From Gordonia sp. 'Campus' (GTDB taxonomy: Bacteria; Actinomycetota; Actinomycetes; Mycobacteriales; Mycobacteriaceae), in contig NZ_JAKOIW010000003.1 in NCBI RefSeq assembly GCF_022206305.1, forward strand, positions 276,234 through 340,233: a stretch of 64,000 bases of DNA, given 5' to 3'. The stretch's first letter is position 1, and every line of letters begins with the position of its first letter. The notes under the pieces were generated by a model. It made no database searches. It was not told the origin of the DNA and saw only the letters and a list, made by a program, of their open reading frames with translations. Shown here piece by piece: positions 50,249 to 58,697 of the stretch. The translations under genes were made by a program, and so were the position numbers.

Positions 50249-50869
50249 GTGCTCGACAAGGTCGACTTCAAGAAGTCGCTGGACGCATACCGAGCACGCC
50301 GCGGCGTGTTCCGGATCGTCGACGTACCGGCGATGCGCTATCTGATGATCGACGGCGCGGGCGACCCCAATTCGTCGTCCGAGTTCGCCGCAGCGATCGA
50401 GACGCTGTATCCGGTGGCCTACACGCTGAAGTTCGCGAGCCGCCGGGAGCTCGGGCGCGACTACGTCGTCCCGCCCCTCGAGGGCCTGTGGTGGGCGGAC
50501 GACATGAGCGCTTTCACCGGCGCACGCGACAAGGGCCGGTGGCGGTGGACCCTCATGCTGATGGTCCCCGAATGGCTCGACGAGTCGATGACCACCGCCG
50601 CGGTCGACGAGGTCCGGTCGAAGAAACCGGCGCCCCGCCTCGACGAGCTCCGCGTGGGCGAGCTCGCCGAGGGGCTCTGCGTCCAGACGCTCCACCACGG
50701 CTCGTTCGACGACGAGGGACCCGTCCTGGCCGAGATGCACGAGACGTTCATCCCGGACAACGGTTTACGGATGTCCGGGCACCATCACGAGATCTACTTC
50801 AGCGACTTCCGCAAGGTCGCGCCGGACAGACTGCGCACTCTCCTCCGTCAACCGGTGCAGCGGGACTGA
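50249..50869 (+). CDS. GyrI-like small-molecule-binding domain protein
   Basis: 206-aa protein with the GyrI-like fold used by multidrug-binding regulators, but with no DNA-binding domain. FRIVDVPAMRYLMIDGAGDP near residues 21-40, LYPVAYTLKFASRRELGRDY, VPPLEGLWWADD and MHETFIPDNGLRMSGHHHEI are typical of the YdaA/GyrI-like actinobacterial group. GTG start, 9 bp after the ABC permease. It may bind the exported drug or hydrolyse it; the conserved Trp and Glu residues allow such a role. Confidence 0.82.
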   Translation: MLDKVDFKKSLDAYRARRGVFRIVDVPAMRYLMIDGAGDPNSSSEFAAAIETLYPVAYTLKFASRRELGRDYVVPPLEGLWWADDMSAFTGARDKGRWRWTLMLMVPEWLDESMTTAAVDEVRSKKPAPRLDELRVGELAEGLCVQTLHHGSFDDEGPVLAEMHETFIPDNGLRMSGHHHEIYFSDFRKVAPDRLRTLLRQPVQRD

Positions 50870-50942
50870 GCCTTTCGGCGCACTCACGTGCGTCGGGTCG
50901 CGCCTATAGTCGGGGCACACGGACCCGACCGAACGGAGTGTC

Positions 50943-52679
50943 ATGTCGACGACCGTCGCAGAGAGAATTGTCCAGGAACTCGAACGTGCGGGAGTCCTTC
51001 GCGTCCACGGCCTCCCGGGCGATTCGCTCAACGGATTCACCGACGCCATCCGGCGCACCGAGGCCATCTCGTGGCGGCACGTCCGGCACGAGGAGTCGGC
51101 CGCGTTCGCCGCCTCCGCGGAAGCGGCGCTCACCGGCGAACTCGCCGTGTGCGTCGGCAGCTGCGGGCCGGGAAACCTGCACTTGATCAACGGCCTGTTC
51201 GACGCTCACCGCAGCCGTGTACCGGTGCTGGCCATCGCGGCACACATACCCGCGACCGAGATCGGCACCGGCTACTTCCAGGAGACCCATCCCGAGCAGT
51301 TGTTCCGAGAGTGCAGCGCTTATTGCGAGATGGTCAGCACACCCGACCAGATGCCGCGTCTCCTCGACATCGCCCTGCGAACAGCCGTCGAACGCCGGGA
51401 TGTCGCGGTCCTCGTGATCCCCGGCGAGACATTCCTCGCCCCGTGCCCGCCTCGGCGAGCGGGTGCACCGATCCGCCGGACCCCGCGCGTGACCCGCCCC
51501 ACCGACTCCGAGATGAACCGCGCCGCCGCCACTCTCAACGCCGCCGACAAGGTGACCATCCTCGCCGGCGCCGGTGTCGAGGGCGCCCACGACGAGGTCG
51601 TCGACCTCGCCCGCGTGTTGCAGGCCCCGATCGTGCACGCCCTGCGCGGCAAGGAGTTCATCGAGTACGACAACCCCTATGACGTCGGGATGACCGGGCT
51701 GCTCGGCTTCTCGTCGGGGTATCGGGCGATCGAGAAGTGCGACACGCTGCTCATGCTCGGCACCGACTTCCCGTACGAGCAGTTCTATCCGTCGAAGGCG
51801 ACGATCATCCAGGTCGACATCCGTGGTGAACAGATCGGCCGTCGCTGCCCCGTCGACCTTCCGCTGGTGGGCGATGTCGGGGACACCGTGCGCGCACTGC
51901 TGCCACTCCTCGACGACGATCGCGATTCCGCTCACCTGTCCACGTCGTTGCAGCACTACGTCAAGGCGCGGCGCCGTCTCGACGAGCTCGCCGACAACGA
52001 CCGGAACCGGGCACCGATCCATCCGCAGTATCTCACGCGCCTGCTCAGCGAAAAGGCCGCCGACGACGCCGTCTTCATCCCCGACGTCGGATCACCGGTG
52101 GTGTGGGCGGCGCGGTATCTCCACATGAACGGCGCCCGCCGTCTCATCGGGTCGTTCACCCACGGGTCGATGGCGAACGCGGTCTCGCAGGCGGTCGGTG
52201 CGCAGACCGCGTTCCCGGACCGCCAGGTCATCGCCCTCGCGGGTGACGGCGGGCTGGCGATGCTTCTGGGTGAGCTGCTCACCATCACGCAGAACGACCT
52301 CCCGATCAAGATCGTCGTCTTCGACAACTCGTCGCTGAACTTCGTCGAGGTCGAGATGAAGGCGGCCGGGTTCGTCAACTACGGCACCGATCTGGAGAAC
52401 CCCGATTTCGCCGCCCTCGCCGAAGCGGTGGGCATACACGGGCGACGAGTCGAACAACCGGACGATCTCGCCGGGGCGGTCGAGGAGTTCCTCGCCCACG
52501 ACGGCCCGGCCCTGCTCGACGTCGTGACGGCACGGCAGGAACTGTCCATCCCGCCCGCGATCACCGCCGCCCAGGCGAAGGGTTTCACCCTGTATGCCCT
52601 GCGCACGGTGCTGTCCGGTCGCGGTGACGAGCTGATCGATCTCGCCGAGACCAACGTGTTCCGCCGGTTGTTCGACTGA
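50943..52679 (+). CDS. poxB: Pyruvate dehydrogenase (quinone)/pyruvate oxidase-like TPP enzyme
   Basis: 578-aa thiamine diphosphate enzyme of the PoxB type, which decarboxylates pyruvate to acetate with electrons to quinone. The N-terminal TPP domain has RVHGLPGDSLNGFTDAIRRT and catalytic Glu in WRHVRHEESAAFAASAEAAL; the central domain has FIEYDNPYDVGMTGLLGFSS; TPP-magnesium motif GDGGLAMLLGELLTI with NSSLN lies near 435-465. The C-terminus (IDLAETNVFRRLF) is shorter than the membrane-binding peptide of E. coli PoxB. Start ATG 50943. Confidence 0.9.
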   Translation: MSTTVAERIVQELERAGVLRVHGLPGDSLNGFTDAIRRTEAISWRHVRHEESAAFAASAEAALTGELAVCVGSCGPGNLHLINGLFDAHRSRVPVLAIAAHIPATEIGTGYFQETHPEQLFRECSAYCEMVSTPDQMPRLLDIALRTAVERRDVAVLVIPGETFLAPCPPRRAGAPIRRTPRVTRPTDSEMNRAAATLNAADKVTILAGAGVEGAHDEVVDLARVLQAPIVHALRGKEFIEYDNPYDVGMTGLLGFSSGYRAIEKCDTLLMLGTDFPYEQFYPSKATIIQVDIRGEQIGRRCPVDLPLVGDVGDTVRALLPLLDDDRDSAHLSTSLQHYVKARRRLDELADNDRNRAPIHPQYLTRLLSEKAADDAVFIPDVGSPVVWAARYLHMNGARRLIGSFTHGSMANAVSQAVGAQTAFPDRQVIALAGDGGLAMLLGELLTITQNDLPIKIVVFDNSSLNFVEVEMKAAGFVNYGTDLENPDFAALAEAVGIHGRRVEQPDDLAGAVEEFLAHDGPALLDVVTARQELSIPPAITAAQAKGFTLYALRTVLSGRGDELIDLAETNVFRRLFD

Positions 52680-52803
52680 CCTACCACCGGACGGTGAACC
52701 GACCGTCCTTTGCATCGGCGTCGACGGAGTAGGCAGTAGACGTGCGCGAACAGACCACCCAGTGATACACATGAGGAGATTCGTCTCACCTGCTGGGAGT
52801 GCC

Positions 52804-54075
52804 TTGTCCACGTTTTCGCAGACCGTCGTCGACGCCGATGCACCGGTCTTTCCCACCGCCGTGACCTACCGCTCCGCCATCGACAACCGACGTCTGACGC
52901 GGTTGCGAACGCTGGTACGCAAGGTCAGCGGCAAGGACCTGTTTCCCGAGCCGCACCATCTGCGGACCTTTGCCGAGGACATGTTCCGTACCGATCCCGT
53001 GGCCGAGCGGTTCGTCGACGAGGTCTACGGAACCCTCGGCGGCGACGCAGCGCGAGCCCTCCTCGACAAAGCCCTCACGGACGGCCTCGACAGCATCCCC
53101 GATCCACCGGCCGCGCTCGTCGAACTCTTCGAGGAGTTCGAGACGGTGCCCGACTGGGTCGACCCAGCGCTGATCGCAGAAGGCGAGGCGATCTGGCGAC
53201 GCTGGGGAACGGGCCTGTTCAGCGTGGCCGGCGGGATCACCCTCGAGATGTACACCGAGTCCGCCGTCGCGAAACCGCTGTCGCTGGCAGGCGGATACGC
53301 GGGCGACAACGCACTGCGCAGATTCCTGGAGACAGCACGCTTCTGGATCGACGTGTCGCAGCCCGATGCGCTGCTGACGCCGGGGTCCGACGGCCGGGCG
53401 ACGGCGATGCGAGTGCGCGTCATGCACGTTTGGGTCCGTCGCACCGTTGCCGAGCACCCGGAATGGGATCGGCAACGCTGGGGCGACCCGATCAGCCAGT
53501 CGTATCAGCTGCTCACCCTGTTGGGCGGCAGCGTCGTCCCGGCGATGGCGCTCTGGCTGACCGGCGTCCAGACCACACCTCGCGAGATTCGGGTGCTGTT
53601 GCACTACCAGCGGTATCTGGGACATCTTCTCGGCGTGCGCACCCAGTGGTATCCCGAGACGATCGCCGATTCACTGCGATTGCTGGCGTTCGTGGGGGCC
53701 ACCCGCAGCTACGACGCGGGTGCCGACGGAGCCGAACTGATCGAGTCGTTCCCCGCGGCCTTTGCCGACGAGTCCGCGACGGGACTCAAACGACTGCGGG
53801 GCAAGTACAACGCGATGATGTACGCGGCCTACTCCAGCATCTACATGATGCCGACCACCCGTCTGCGTTACGACTTGCCCAACCCCGTCCCGGGCATCGC
53901 GCTCGTCCTGCTCCGGATGCCGGTCGTGGTGCTCAGCGAGACCTTGCGCCGCATCTCCCCCGCCTTCCGCCGTATCCACGAACAACTCATGTGCCGGCAT
54001 CGGGAGAATTGGCACGACTGGCAGACATCAGGACGGCCCGCGGAATACGCCCACGGCAAGGGCCTGCGACGCTGA
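52804..54075 (+). CDS. Oxygenase MpaB/latex-clearing-protein-like haem protein (DUF2236)
   Basis: 423-aa (from TTG 52804) DUF2236 protein. It keeps the residues that define Lcp rubber oxygenases: Arg and Thr four apart in RFLETARFW (about R173, T177) and His-Arg four apart in VRVMHVWVRR (about H208, R212), with R-to-H spacing 35. Lcp cleaves poly-isoprene with a b-type haem; MpaB-like members perform other oxidative steps. No Tat signal is seen, so a cytosolic or membrane substrate is more likely. Start uncertain: GTG 52762, ATG 52771 or TTG 52804 (GGGAG upstream). Confidence 0.82.
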   Translation: MSTFSQTVVDADAPVFPTAVTYRSAIDNRRLTRLRTLVRKVSGKDLFPEPHHLRTFAEDMFRTDPVAERFVDEVYGTLGGDAARALLDKALTDGLDSIPDPPAALVELFEEFETVPDWVDPALIAEGEAIWRRWGTGLFSVAGGITLEMYTESAVAKPLSLAGGYAGDNALRRFLETARFWIDVSQPDALLTPGSDGRATAMRVRVMHVWVRRTVAEHPEWDRQRWGDPISQSYQLLTLLGGSVVPAMALWLTGVQTTPREIRVLLHYQRYLGHLLGVRTQWYPETIADSLRLLAFVGATRSYDAGADGAELIESFPAAFADESATGLKRLRGKYNAMMYAAYSSIYMMPTTRLRYDLPNPVPGIALVLLRMPVVVLSETLRRISPAFRRIHEQLMCRHRENWHDWQTSGRPAEYAHGKGLRR

Positions 54076-54149
54076 GGTGGCCGGACGCCGACCGCCGGAA
54101 AGTTACTCCCGAGTTTGACTCGCTCGCACGCACCATTAGCGTGGTCGGA

Positions 54150-55202
54150 ATGACCCAGACTCCCACCAGTGCCCCGACCGTGTCCGATGACGCCCCGGGG
54201 CTCGAGTCCCGCGTCGGCCACTATTACCGCCTCGACGACAGCTATCACGTCGGCCGAGAGAAGATCCGTGAATACGCACGCGCGGTGCAGGACTACCATC
54301 CGGCTCATTGGGAGCCCGAAGCCGCTGCCGCACTTGGCTTTTCCGGACTCGTTGCGCCGTTGACATTCACCTCCATCCCGGCGATGGCCGCCAACCGCGA
54401 TCTGTTCGAGTCGGTCATCGTCGGCTACGACACCTACGTCCAGACCGAGCAGGTCTTCGAACAGCACCGGCCCATCGTCGCGGGTGATCAACTCGTCACC
54501 GATGTGGAGCTGTCGAGCGTCCGCAAAGTCGCGGGTCGTGAACTGGTGACGGTGACGAACACCATGACCGATGCCGCGGGCGAACGTGTGCACACCATGC
54601 ACACCACCGTCGTCGGCGTCACCTCCGACGAGGTGGACCCGGAACTCGGTCCCGCCGTGCGCAAGGTGATGATGCACGACGTCAACATCTTCAGTCACGA
54701 CGAGGCCGCGGATCTCTACGTGAAAACGGTGCGCCCCGAGGGCGAGATCCGTATCGCCGACGACGCGGGCCGACCCTCGGGTGCCCGTTCATTCGACGAG
54801 TTGTCGGTCGGAGACGAGCTGCCGCTGCACAATGCGCGGCTGTCCCGTGGCGATCTCGTCAACTACGGCGGTGTGGCCGGCGACGCGAACCCGATCCACT
54901 GGGACGAGTCGGTCGCCAAGCTGGCCGGCCTGCCCGACGTGATCGCCCACGGCATGCTCACGATGGGGCTGGGCGCGGCGTTCGTGGCGTCGTGGTCGGG
55001 CGATCCGGGAGCCGTGACCCGCTACTCGGTGCGCTTGTCGCAGACGGTGCCGGTGTCGGCGGCCGACGGCGGGCACATCGAGTTCAGCGGACGGATCAAG
55101 TCGCTGGATCCCGAGACGCGCTCGGGCGTGGTCATCATCGTCGCCAAGTCGGGTGGCCGCAAGGTCTTCGGGCTGGCCACGATGAACATCCGGTTCTCCT
55201 AG
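54150..55202 (+). CDS. Fused (3R)-hydroxyacyl dehydratase (HadA-HadB type, double hotdog)
   Basis: 350-aa tandem hotdog protein. The first half has the MaoC-like FAS1 dehydratase sequence DYHPAHWEPEAAAALGFSGL and VAPLTFTSIPAM (HadA-like). The second carries the hydratase-2 active site GVAGDANPIHWDESVAKLAG and LPDVIAHGMLTMGLGA with catalytic Asp and His (HadB-like). In mycobacteria the subunits are separate genes acting in FAS-II mycolate elongation. ATG 54150 is chosen; the frame before it is antisense of the previous gene. Solo gene. Confidence 0.88.
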   Translation: MTQTPTSAPTVSDDAPGLESRVGHYYRLDDSYHVGREKIREYARAVQDYHPAHWEPEAAAALGFSGLVAPLTFTSIPAMAANRDLFESVIVGYDTYVQTEQVFEQHRPIVAGDQLVTDVELSSVRKVAGRELVTVTNTMTDAAGERVHTMHTTVVGVTSDEVDPELGPAVRKVMMHDVNIFSHDEAADLYVKTVRPEGEIRIADDAGRPSGARSFDELSVGDELPLHNARLSRGDLVNYGGVAGDANPIHWDESVAKLAGLPDVIAHGMLTMGLGAAFVASWSGDPGAVTRYSVRLSQTVPVSAADGGHIEFSGRIKSLDPETRSGVVIIVAKSGGRKVFGLATMNIRFS

Positions 55203-55235
55203 CCCCACTGACGGAACCCAGATGGGCGGCGGATG

Positions 55236-55712
55236 TCAGTACTCGCCTTTGATCACGAAGTAGGAGCCGCGGATGACGCCGGCGAGTTTCGACTTCTGAC
55301 GAGCGAACTTGAACTTCGTCTCGAGTTCGGCCGGCACCTCCATGCCGTCGGACAATTTGAAGCCGACGGCGCGTTTTCCGGACGGATCGTAACCCCACAT
55401 CACGTTGACGGCCAGACCGGACTCGTAGAACACATAGGACATGTGCACCCGCGCGTCGGGGTCACCGACCTCGAAGTCGCTGACCTCGAGTGCGGGCGAG
55501 TCGATGGTGATGTAACGCTCGGTGGCCAGAATCCGTTCGACGCGCGCCAGCACATCGGGTGCATCGGCGGCCGGAACGACGGTGAAGTCGTGGCCGAATT
55601 TCGTCTTGTAATACCTGGCCTCGTTCGCACGCAACCCGGCGAGCGCATCTGCCACCGGTGAGGCTTCGAGTCCCTCCGTGGAGACATCCTTGAAATCGAT
55701 GACGTGACCCAT
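55236..55712 (-). CDS. Uncharacterised protein
   Basis: 158-aa soluble protein not recognised. Alternating beta/alpha pattern: GHVIDFKDVSTEGLEASPVA, FGHDFTVVPAADAPDVLARV, VHMSYVFYESGLAVNVMWGY, KFKFARQKSKLAGVIRGSYF; no catalytic motif is evident. ATG 55712 follows GAGGAG with 7-bp spacing and codon use is like its neighbours, so it is a real gene. A terminator hairpin separates it from the upstream nitroreductase on the same strand. Confidence 0.75.
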   Translation of the reverse strand: MGHVIDFKDVSTEGLEASPVADALAGLRANEARYYKTKFGHDFTVVPAADAPDVLARVERILATERYITIDSPALEVSDFEVGDPDARVHMSYVFYESGLAVNVMWGYDPSGKRAVGFKLSDGMEVPAELETKFKFARQKSKLAGVIRGSYFVIKGEY

Positions 55713-55747
55713 GCTCACACTCCTCGGGAAGGCGCTCGTTCCAGACT

Positions 55748-55778
55748 AAAGCCCCCGACCTCGTCGATCGGGGGCTTT
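55748..55778 (-). terminator. Rho-independent-type terminator after the nitroreductase
   Basis: 11-bp perfect stem AAAGCCCCCGA (55748-55758) with TCGGGGGCTTT (55768-55778). On the minus strand the stem ends in CTTT, a short U-tract. It lies 17 bp after the nitroreductase stop and before the next minus-strand gene. Confidence 0.85.
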
Positions 55779-55795
55779 GAGGGTCCTGCGTACGG

Positions 55796-56221
55796 TCACT
55801 CCAGGACGAACACGGGGATCTGTCGATCGGTCTTCGTCTGGTACTCCGCATAGGGCGGGAAGGCTGCGACTGCGAGCTCCCACCAGTGGTCGCGCTCGTC
55901 ACCGTCGCTCAGCTCGCGGGCCGTCAGTTCTTTCACCTCGGTGCCATCCTGCGCGGTGACCTGCGGGTTTGCTTTCACGTTGTGGTACCACGCCGGGTGC
56001 TCGGGTGCGCCGCCCTTCGAGGCGACCATGAGGTACTTGCCGTTTTCCTCGACGCGCATGAGGGGTACGTAGCGCTTCTTGCCGGACTTGGCGCCCGTGG
56101 TGGTGAACAGGACGATCGGGCGATCCATCACCGTCACGCCGTCGGTGGTGCCCTGCTCGAGAATCTTCTCGGTCTGCTCGCGGACCCAGCCTTCGGGACT
56201 CAATTCTGCGTTAGCACTCAT
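55796..56221 (-). CDS. Nitroreductase family deazaflavin (F420)-dependent oxidoreductase
   Basis: 141-aa Ddn/DUF385-type split-barrel protein. VREQTEKILEQGTTDGVTVM, DRPIVLFTTTGAKSGKKRYV, PLMRVEENGKYLMVASKGGA and PEHPAWYHNVKANPQVTAQD match the family that uses reduced F420 to reduce menaquinone-like or nitro compounds. ATG 56221 follows GGAGG. Divergent from ogt with a short 84-bp gap that must hold both promoters. Confidence 0.92.
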   Translation of the reverse strand: MSANAELSPEGWVREQTEKILEQGTTDGVTVMDRPIVLFTTTGAKSGKKRYVPLMRVEENGKYLMVASKGGAPEHPAWYHNVKANPQVTAQDGTEVKELTARELSDGDERDHWWELAVAAFPPYAEYQTKTDRQIPVFVLE

Positions 56222-56305
56222 GCTGGCCTCCAACACCGCGAGATCGTTGTTTATTCCGCCCTCTGTCCCGCCCAGTGTTGTGCACAAGCGTCCGAGGGTG
56301 TGGTT

Positions 56306-56860
56306 ATGGTGTCCGCACCACAGGAAAGAACAGGCTGTCCGATGACCTCCTCGCCATCGCCCGTCACCGCGTCGCGGGCCCTTCTCGCGACACCGGTCGG
56401 CGTGATCGCCGTCGACTCCGACGGTCTGGCCGTGGTGGGCATCTCCTGGCAGGACGGTTCGTCGCCGCACACCGAAGCTGCCTCCGATCCTGTTCTCACC
56501 GAGGCGATTCGGCAGCTACGCGCCTATTTCGGCGGTTCACTGATCGAGTTCGACCTACCCGTCTGTCTCGACCGGCTATCCGGCGCGGCGCGCGCTGTCC
56601 TGACGGCCCTGCAGCGCGAGGTCGCGCACGGCCAGACGATCACCTACGGCGAACTCGCGGCATTGAGCGGCACCCGGATGTCGGCACGCGGCGTGGGGAC
56701 GATCATGGGTTGCAACCCGGTCCCGCTGGTGATCCCCTGCCATCGAGTCGTCGCCGGCGACGGCCTCGGCGGCTACTCGGGTGGCGCCCACGGTCAGGGA
56801 CTCTCGACCAAACGGTGGCTGCTCGAGTTCGAGGGTGCCCTGCCGCCGACGCTCTTCTGA
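56306..56860 (+). CDS. ogt: Methylated-DNA-[protein]-cysteine S-methyltransferase
   Basis: 184-aa suicide repair protein that moves the O6-alkyl group from guanine to its own cysteine. The active site PCHRVVAGDGLGGYSGG (Cys in PCHRV, about residue 147) and the helix-turn-helix GQTITYGELAALSGTRMSAR with GVGTIMGCNPVPLVIPC are intact. The N-terminal domain is short, as in Ogt. ATG 56306 has GAGGG at 7 bp; ATG 56342 is an alternative. Confidence 0.93.
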   Translation: MVSAPQERTGCPMTSSPSPVTASRALLATPVGVIAVDSDGLAVVGISWQDGSSPHTEAASDPVLTEAIRQLRAYFGGSLIEFDLPVCLDRLSGAARAVLTALQREVAHGQTITYGELAALSGTRMSARGVGTIMGCNPVPLVIPCHRVVAGDGLGGYSGGAHGQGLSTKRWLLEFEGALPPTLF

Positions 56861-56907
56861 ACGGTCGAGGCCCGGCGCCCCCGTGCGGAGGTTCCGCAGA
56901 CATCGGA

Positions 56908-57819
56908 TCATCGGGGCGAAGAAGCCAGATGCTCGCCGATCAGCGACTGCAATCGTGCAGCGTCGGGACCGAGCCATACCGAGAGGTGGGTGCCCGTGTC
57001 GACGGTCTCCAGACGTGCGTCGGGCGCTTGATCGACGGCGATGCGACTCTGTTCGTACGGGACGTCGGCGTCGGTGCGCGCGTGGATCGCCAGGACCGGC
57101 GCGATGATGTTCCCCAATGGCAGATCGAGATCGCGGAACTGGTCGAAGTCGTTGTCGAAGCCTGCTTTTCGATCGCCGGACACCGTACCGAACAGGTCCG
57201 TGACGAGGGCGTGCTGATCGTCGTCGGCGACGATCTCGTCGGTCAGGGCACGGATCTGCGCCCGTGAGAGGTCACCTTCCCCGGAGAGCAGCGTGGAGAT
57301 CGCGGTGGACGGCGCCTTGGCCGCCAACGTCGTGGCCAGCCATTGCCCGACGCGGGTGAACAGCAACATCTCTTCGGACAGTTCGAGCCTCCCGCGCAGC
57401 GTGCTCCGCGGATCGAACCGGGTGCTCACCGCCGCGACTGCCACCATCGCCGCCAACCGGTCCCCCGCGGCGGCAGCCAACGTATAGGCGGCGGGACCGC
57501 CGCCCGACCAGCACATCACCGCGAACCGCTCGATCCCCAGCTCGGTGAGAAGTGCATCGACGAGCCCGGCCTGTTGCGCGGGCGTCCGGGTGCCAGGACC
57601 CAGCGGCGTACCGAGATACCCCGGCCGCGACATCGCGATCACCCGGTGCGACCCACCGAGGAAACGCGCCATCAGGGCGCCCTGGTCGTATCCCCCGGGC
57701 GAACCGTGCAGGAACACCACGGCAGGACCGGTGCCGACGTCCACGTACTCGATCGGTCCGGCCGGGGTGTGCGCGATCGAAGGTTCCGCGGGCGCGATGT
57801 CGGTGCGGTCGAGTCCCAT
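56908..57819 (-). CDS. Alpha/beta hydrolase
   Basis: 303-aa hydrolase. Oxyanion segment VVFLHGSPGGYDQGALMARF near residues 34-53, nucleophile elbow CWSGGGPAAYTLAAAAGDRL (Ser in CWSGGG, near 110), catalytic Asp in PVLAIHARTDADVPYEQSRI and His in VDTGTHLSVWLGPDAARLQS near 280. Substrate unknown. ATG 57819 follows GGAGG; an in-frame upstream extension to 58071 crosses the promoter region of the divergent resolvase-like gene and is rejected. Confidence 0.9.
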   Translation of the reverse strand: MGLDRTDIAPAEPSIAHTPAGPIEYVDVGTGPAVVFLHGSPGGYDQGALMARFLGGSHRVIAMSRPGYLGTPLGPGTRTPAQQAGLVDALLTELGIERFAVMCWSGGGPAAYTLAAAAGDRLAAMVAVAAVSTRFDPRSTLRGRLELSEEMLLFTRVGQWLATTLAAKAPSTAISTLLSGEGDLSRAQIRALTDEIVADDDQHALVTDLFGTVSGDRKAGFDNDFDQFRDLDLPLGNIIAPVLAIHARTDADVPYEQSRIAVDQAPDARLETVDTGTHLSVWLGPDAARLQSLIGEHLASSPR

Positions 57820-57949
57820 GTGCAGACCTCCAGGGTGCGGCGACGGTGGTGCGAGGGTAGCCCCATGCGCCCGGACGTGGAGCACTTGCGCGGAACACGG
57901 CGCGCGTTCGACCACACCACCCATTCGCGCCGGAACCGGCTGTAGGGCC

Positions 57950-58094
57950 TCTCGAAACTCTTTGAGACACTTTTGCGACTTTAGAGAACGACTTTCGCGC
58001 TCAGGTCGCGAAATCATGGCGATTTCATCCGACCGTCTCGAAATATCAGCGCGTCGCGAAACCTCTCGCAATACTTTTGAGATACGCTGCTCCG
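57950..58094 (+). promoter_or_regulatory. AT-richer promoter region with repeated TC(T/G)CGAAA motifs
   Basis: Five copies of a TC(T/G)CG(A/C)AA(T/C) motif lie at 57950-57958, 58006-58014, 58036-58044, 58054-58062 and 58064-58072. TTTGAGA-type inverted partners follow at 57961-57967 and near 58076-58083. TACTTT (58073-58078) is a plausible -10 for a transcript starting at or near the GTG at 58095. The stretch is clearly less GC-rich than its surroundings. It precedes the resolvase-like gene and may be its operator. Confidence 0.5.
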
Positions 58095-58697
58095 GTGACA
58101 GACGGAACGACGGACGGGCCGCCGGGCATGACTCTGGGCTACGCCCGCGAGACCCCCGGCACCCAAGCGCTCCTCCCCCAGATCGATGCGCTCACCGATG
58201 CGGGCGTTGACCCTGCGCGCATCTACACAGACGCGGGCGACCGGCACCGGGTGGGTGACCACCGCCCGGGAATGACGGCGCTTCTCGACTACGCGCGAGC
58301 CGGAGACACGACCGTGGTCGTGGGGATCGACCGCCTGGGTACGACCCCACACGAGGTGATGGCGATCGCGAATGAACTCACCGGCCGGCGGATCGGCCTC
58401 CGATCCCTGCGCGAAGGCATCGACACCGACGATCCCGCGGGCGCGATGATCGTCGCCGTCCTGGCGTCGTTCGCGGGGCTCGACGACGCACCCGGCCCAC
58501 AGACACTCTCGCGCCGCGTCGCACGCGGCAGTTCGGCACGAACGATCGGCCGCCCTCGGGCGCTTGACGCCGAACAGATCGCACGCGCCGAGCAGATGCG
58601 CGCCCGCGGGGAATCCGTGCCGCGGATCGCGCAGGAACTCGGGGTCAGTCGGGCGACGCTCTACCGCACCCTCGCCGAAAGGCGTTCGGTCCGATGA
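58095..58697 (+). CDS. Degenerate serine-recombinase-like protein with Hin-type HTH
   Basis: 200-aa protein with a resolvase-like N-terminal domain and a C-terminal helix-turn-helix. The resolvase start is GYARETPGTQALLPQIDALT; the family has YARVS with nucleophilic Ser where this has Thr. The IDRLGT segment keeps the first Arg but replaces the second catalytic Arg by Thr, and the long dimer helix is broken by APGPQ. The C-terminal GRPRALDAEQIARAEQMRAR and IAQELGVSRATLYRTLA form a normal Hin-like DNA-binding motif. More likely a DNA-binding regulator than an active recombinase. GTG 58095 may be leaderless; ATG 58128 is an alternative. Overlaps the next gene by 4 bp. Confidence 0.78.
   Translation: MTDGTTDGPPGMTLGYARETPGTQALLPQIDALTDAGVDPARIYTDAGDRHRVGDHRPGMTALLDYARAGDTTVVVGIDRLGTTPHEVMAIANELTGRRIGLRSLREGIDTDDPAGAMIVAVLASFAGLDDAPGPQTLSRRVARGSSARTIGRPRALDAEQIARAEQMRARGESVPRIAQELGVSRATLYRTLAERRSVR

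Noticed and set aside
58095..58697. Active site-specific recombinase marking a mobile element
   Set aside because: Catalytic Ser and one Arg are replaced, and no inverted repeats, att sites or cargo borders were seen around it.
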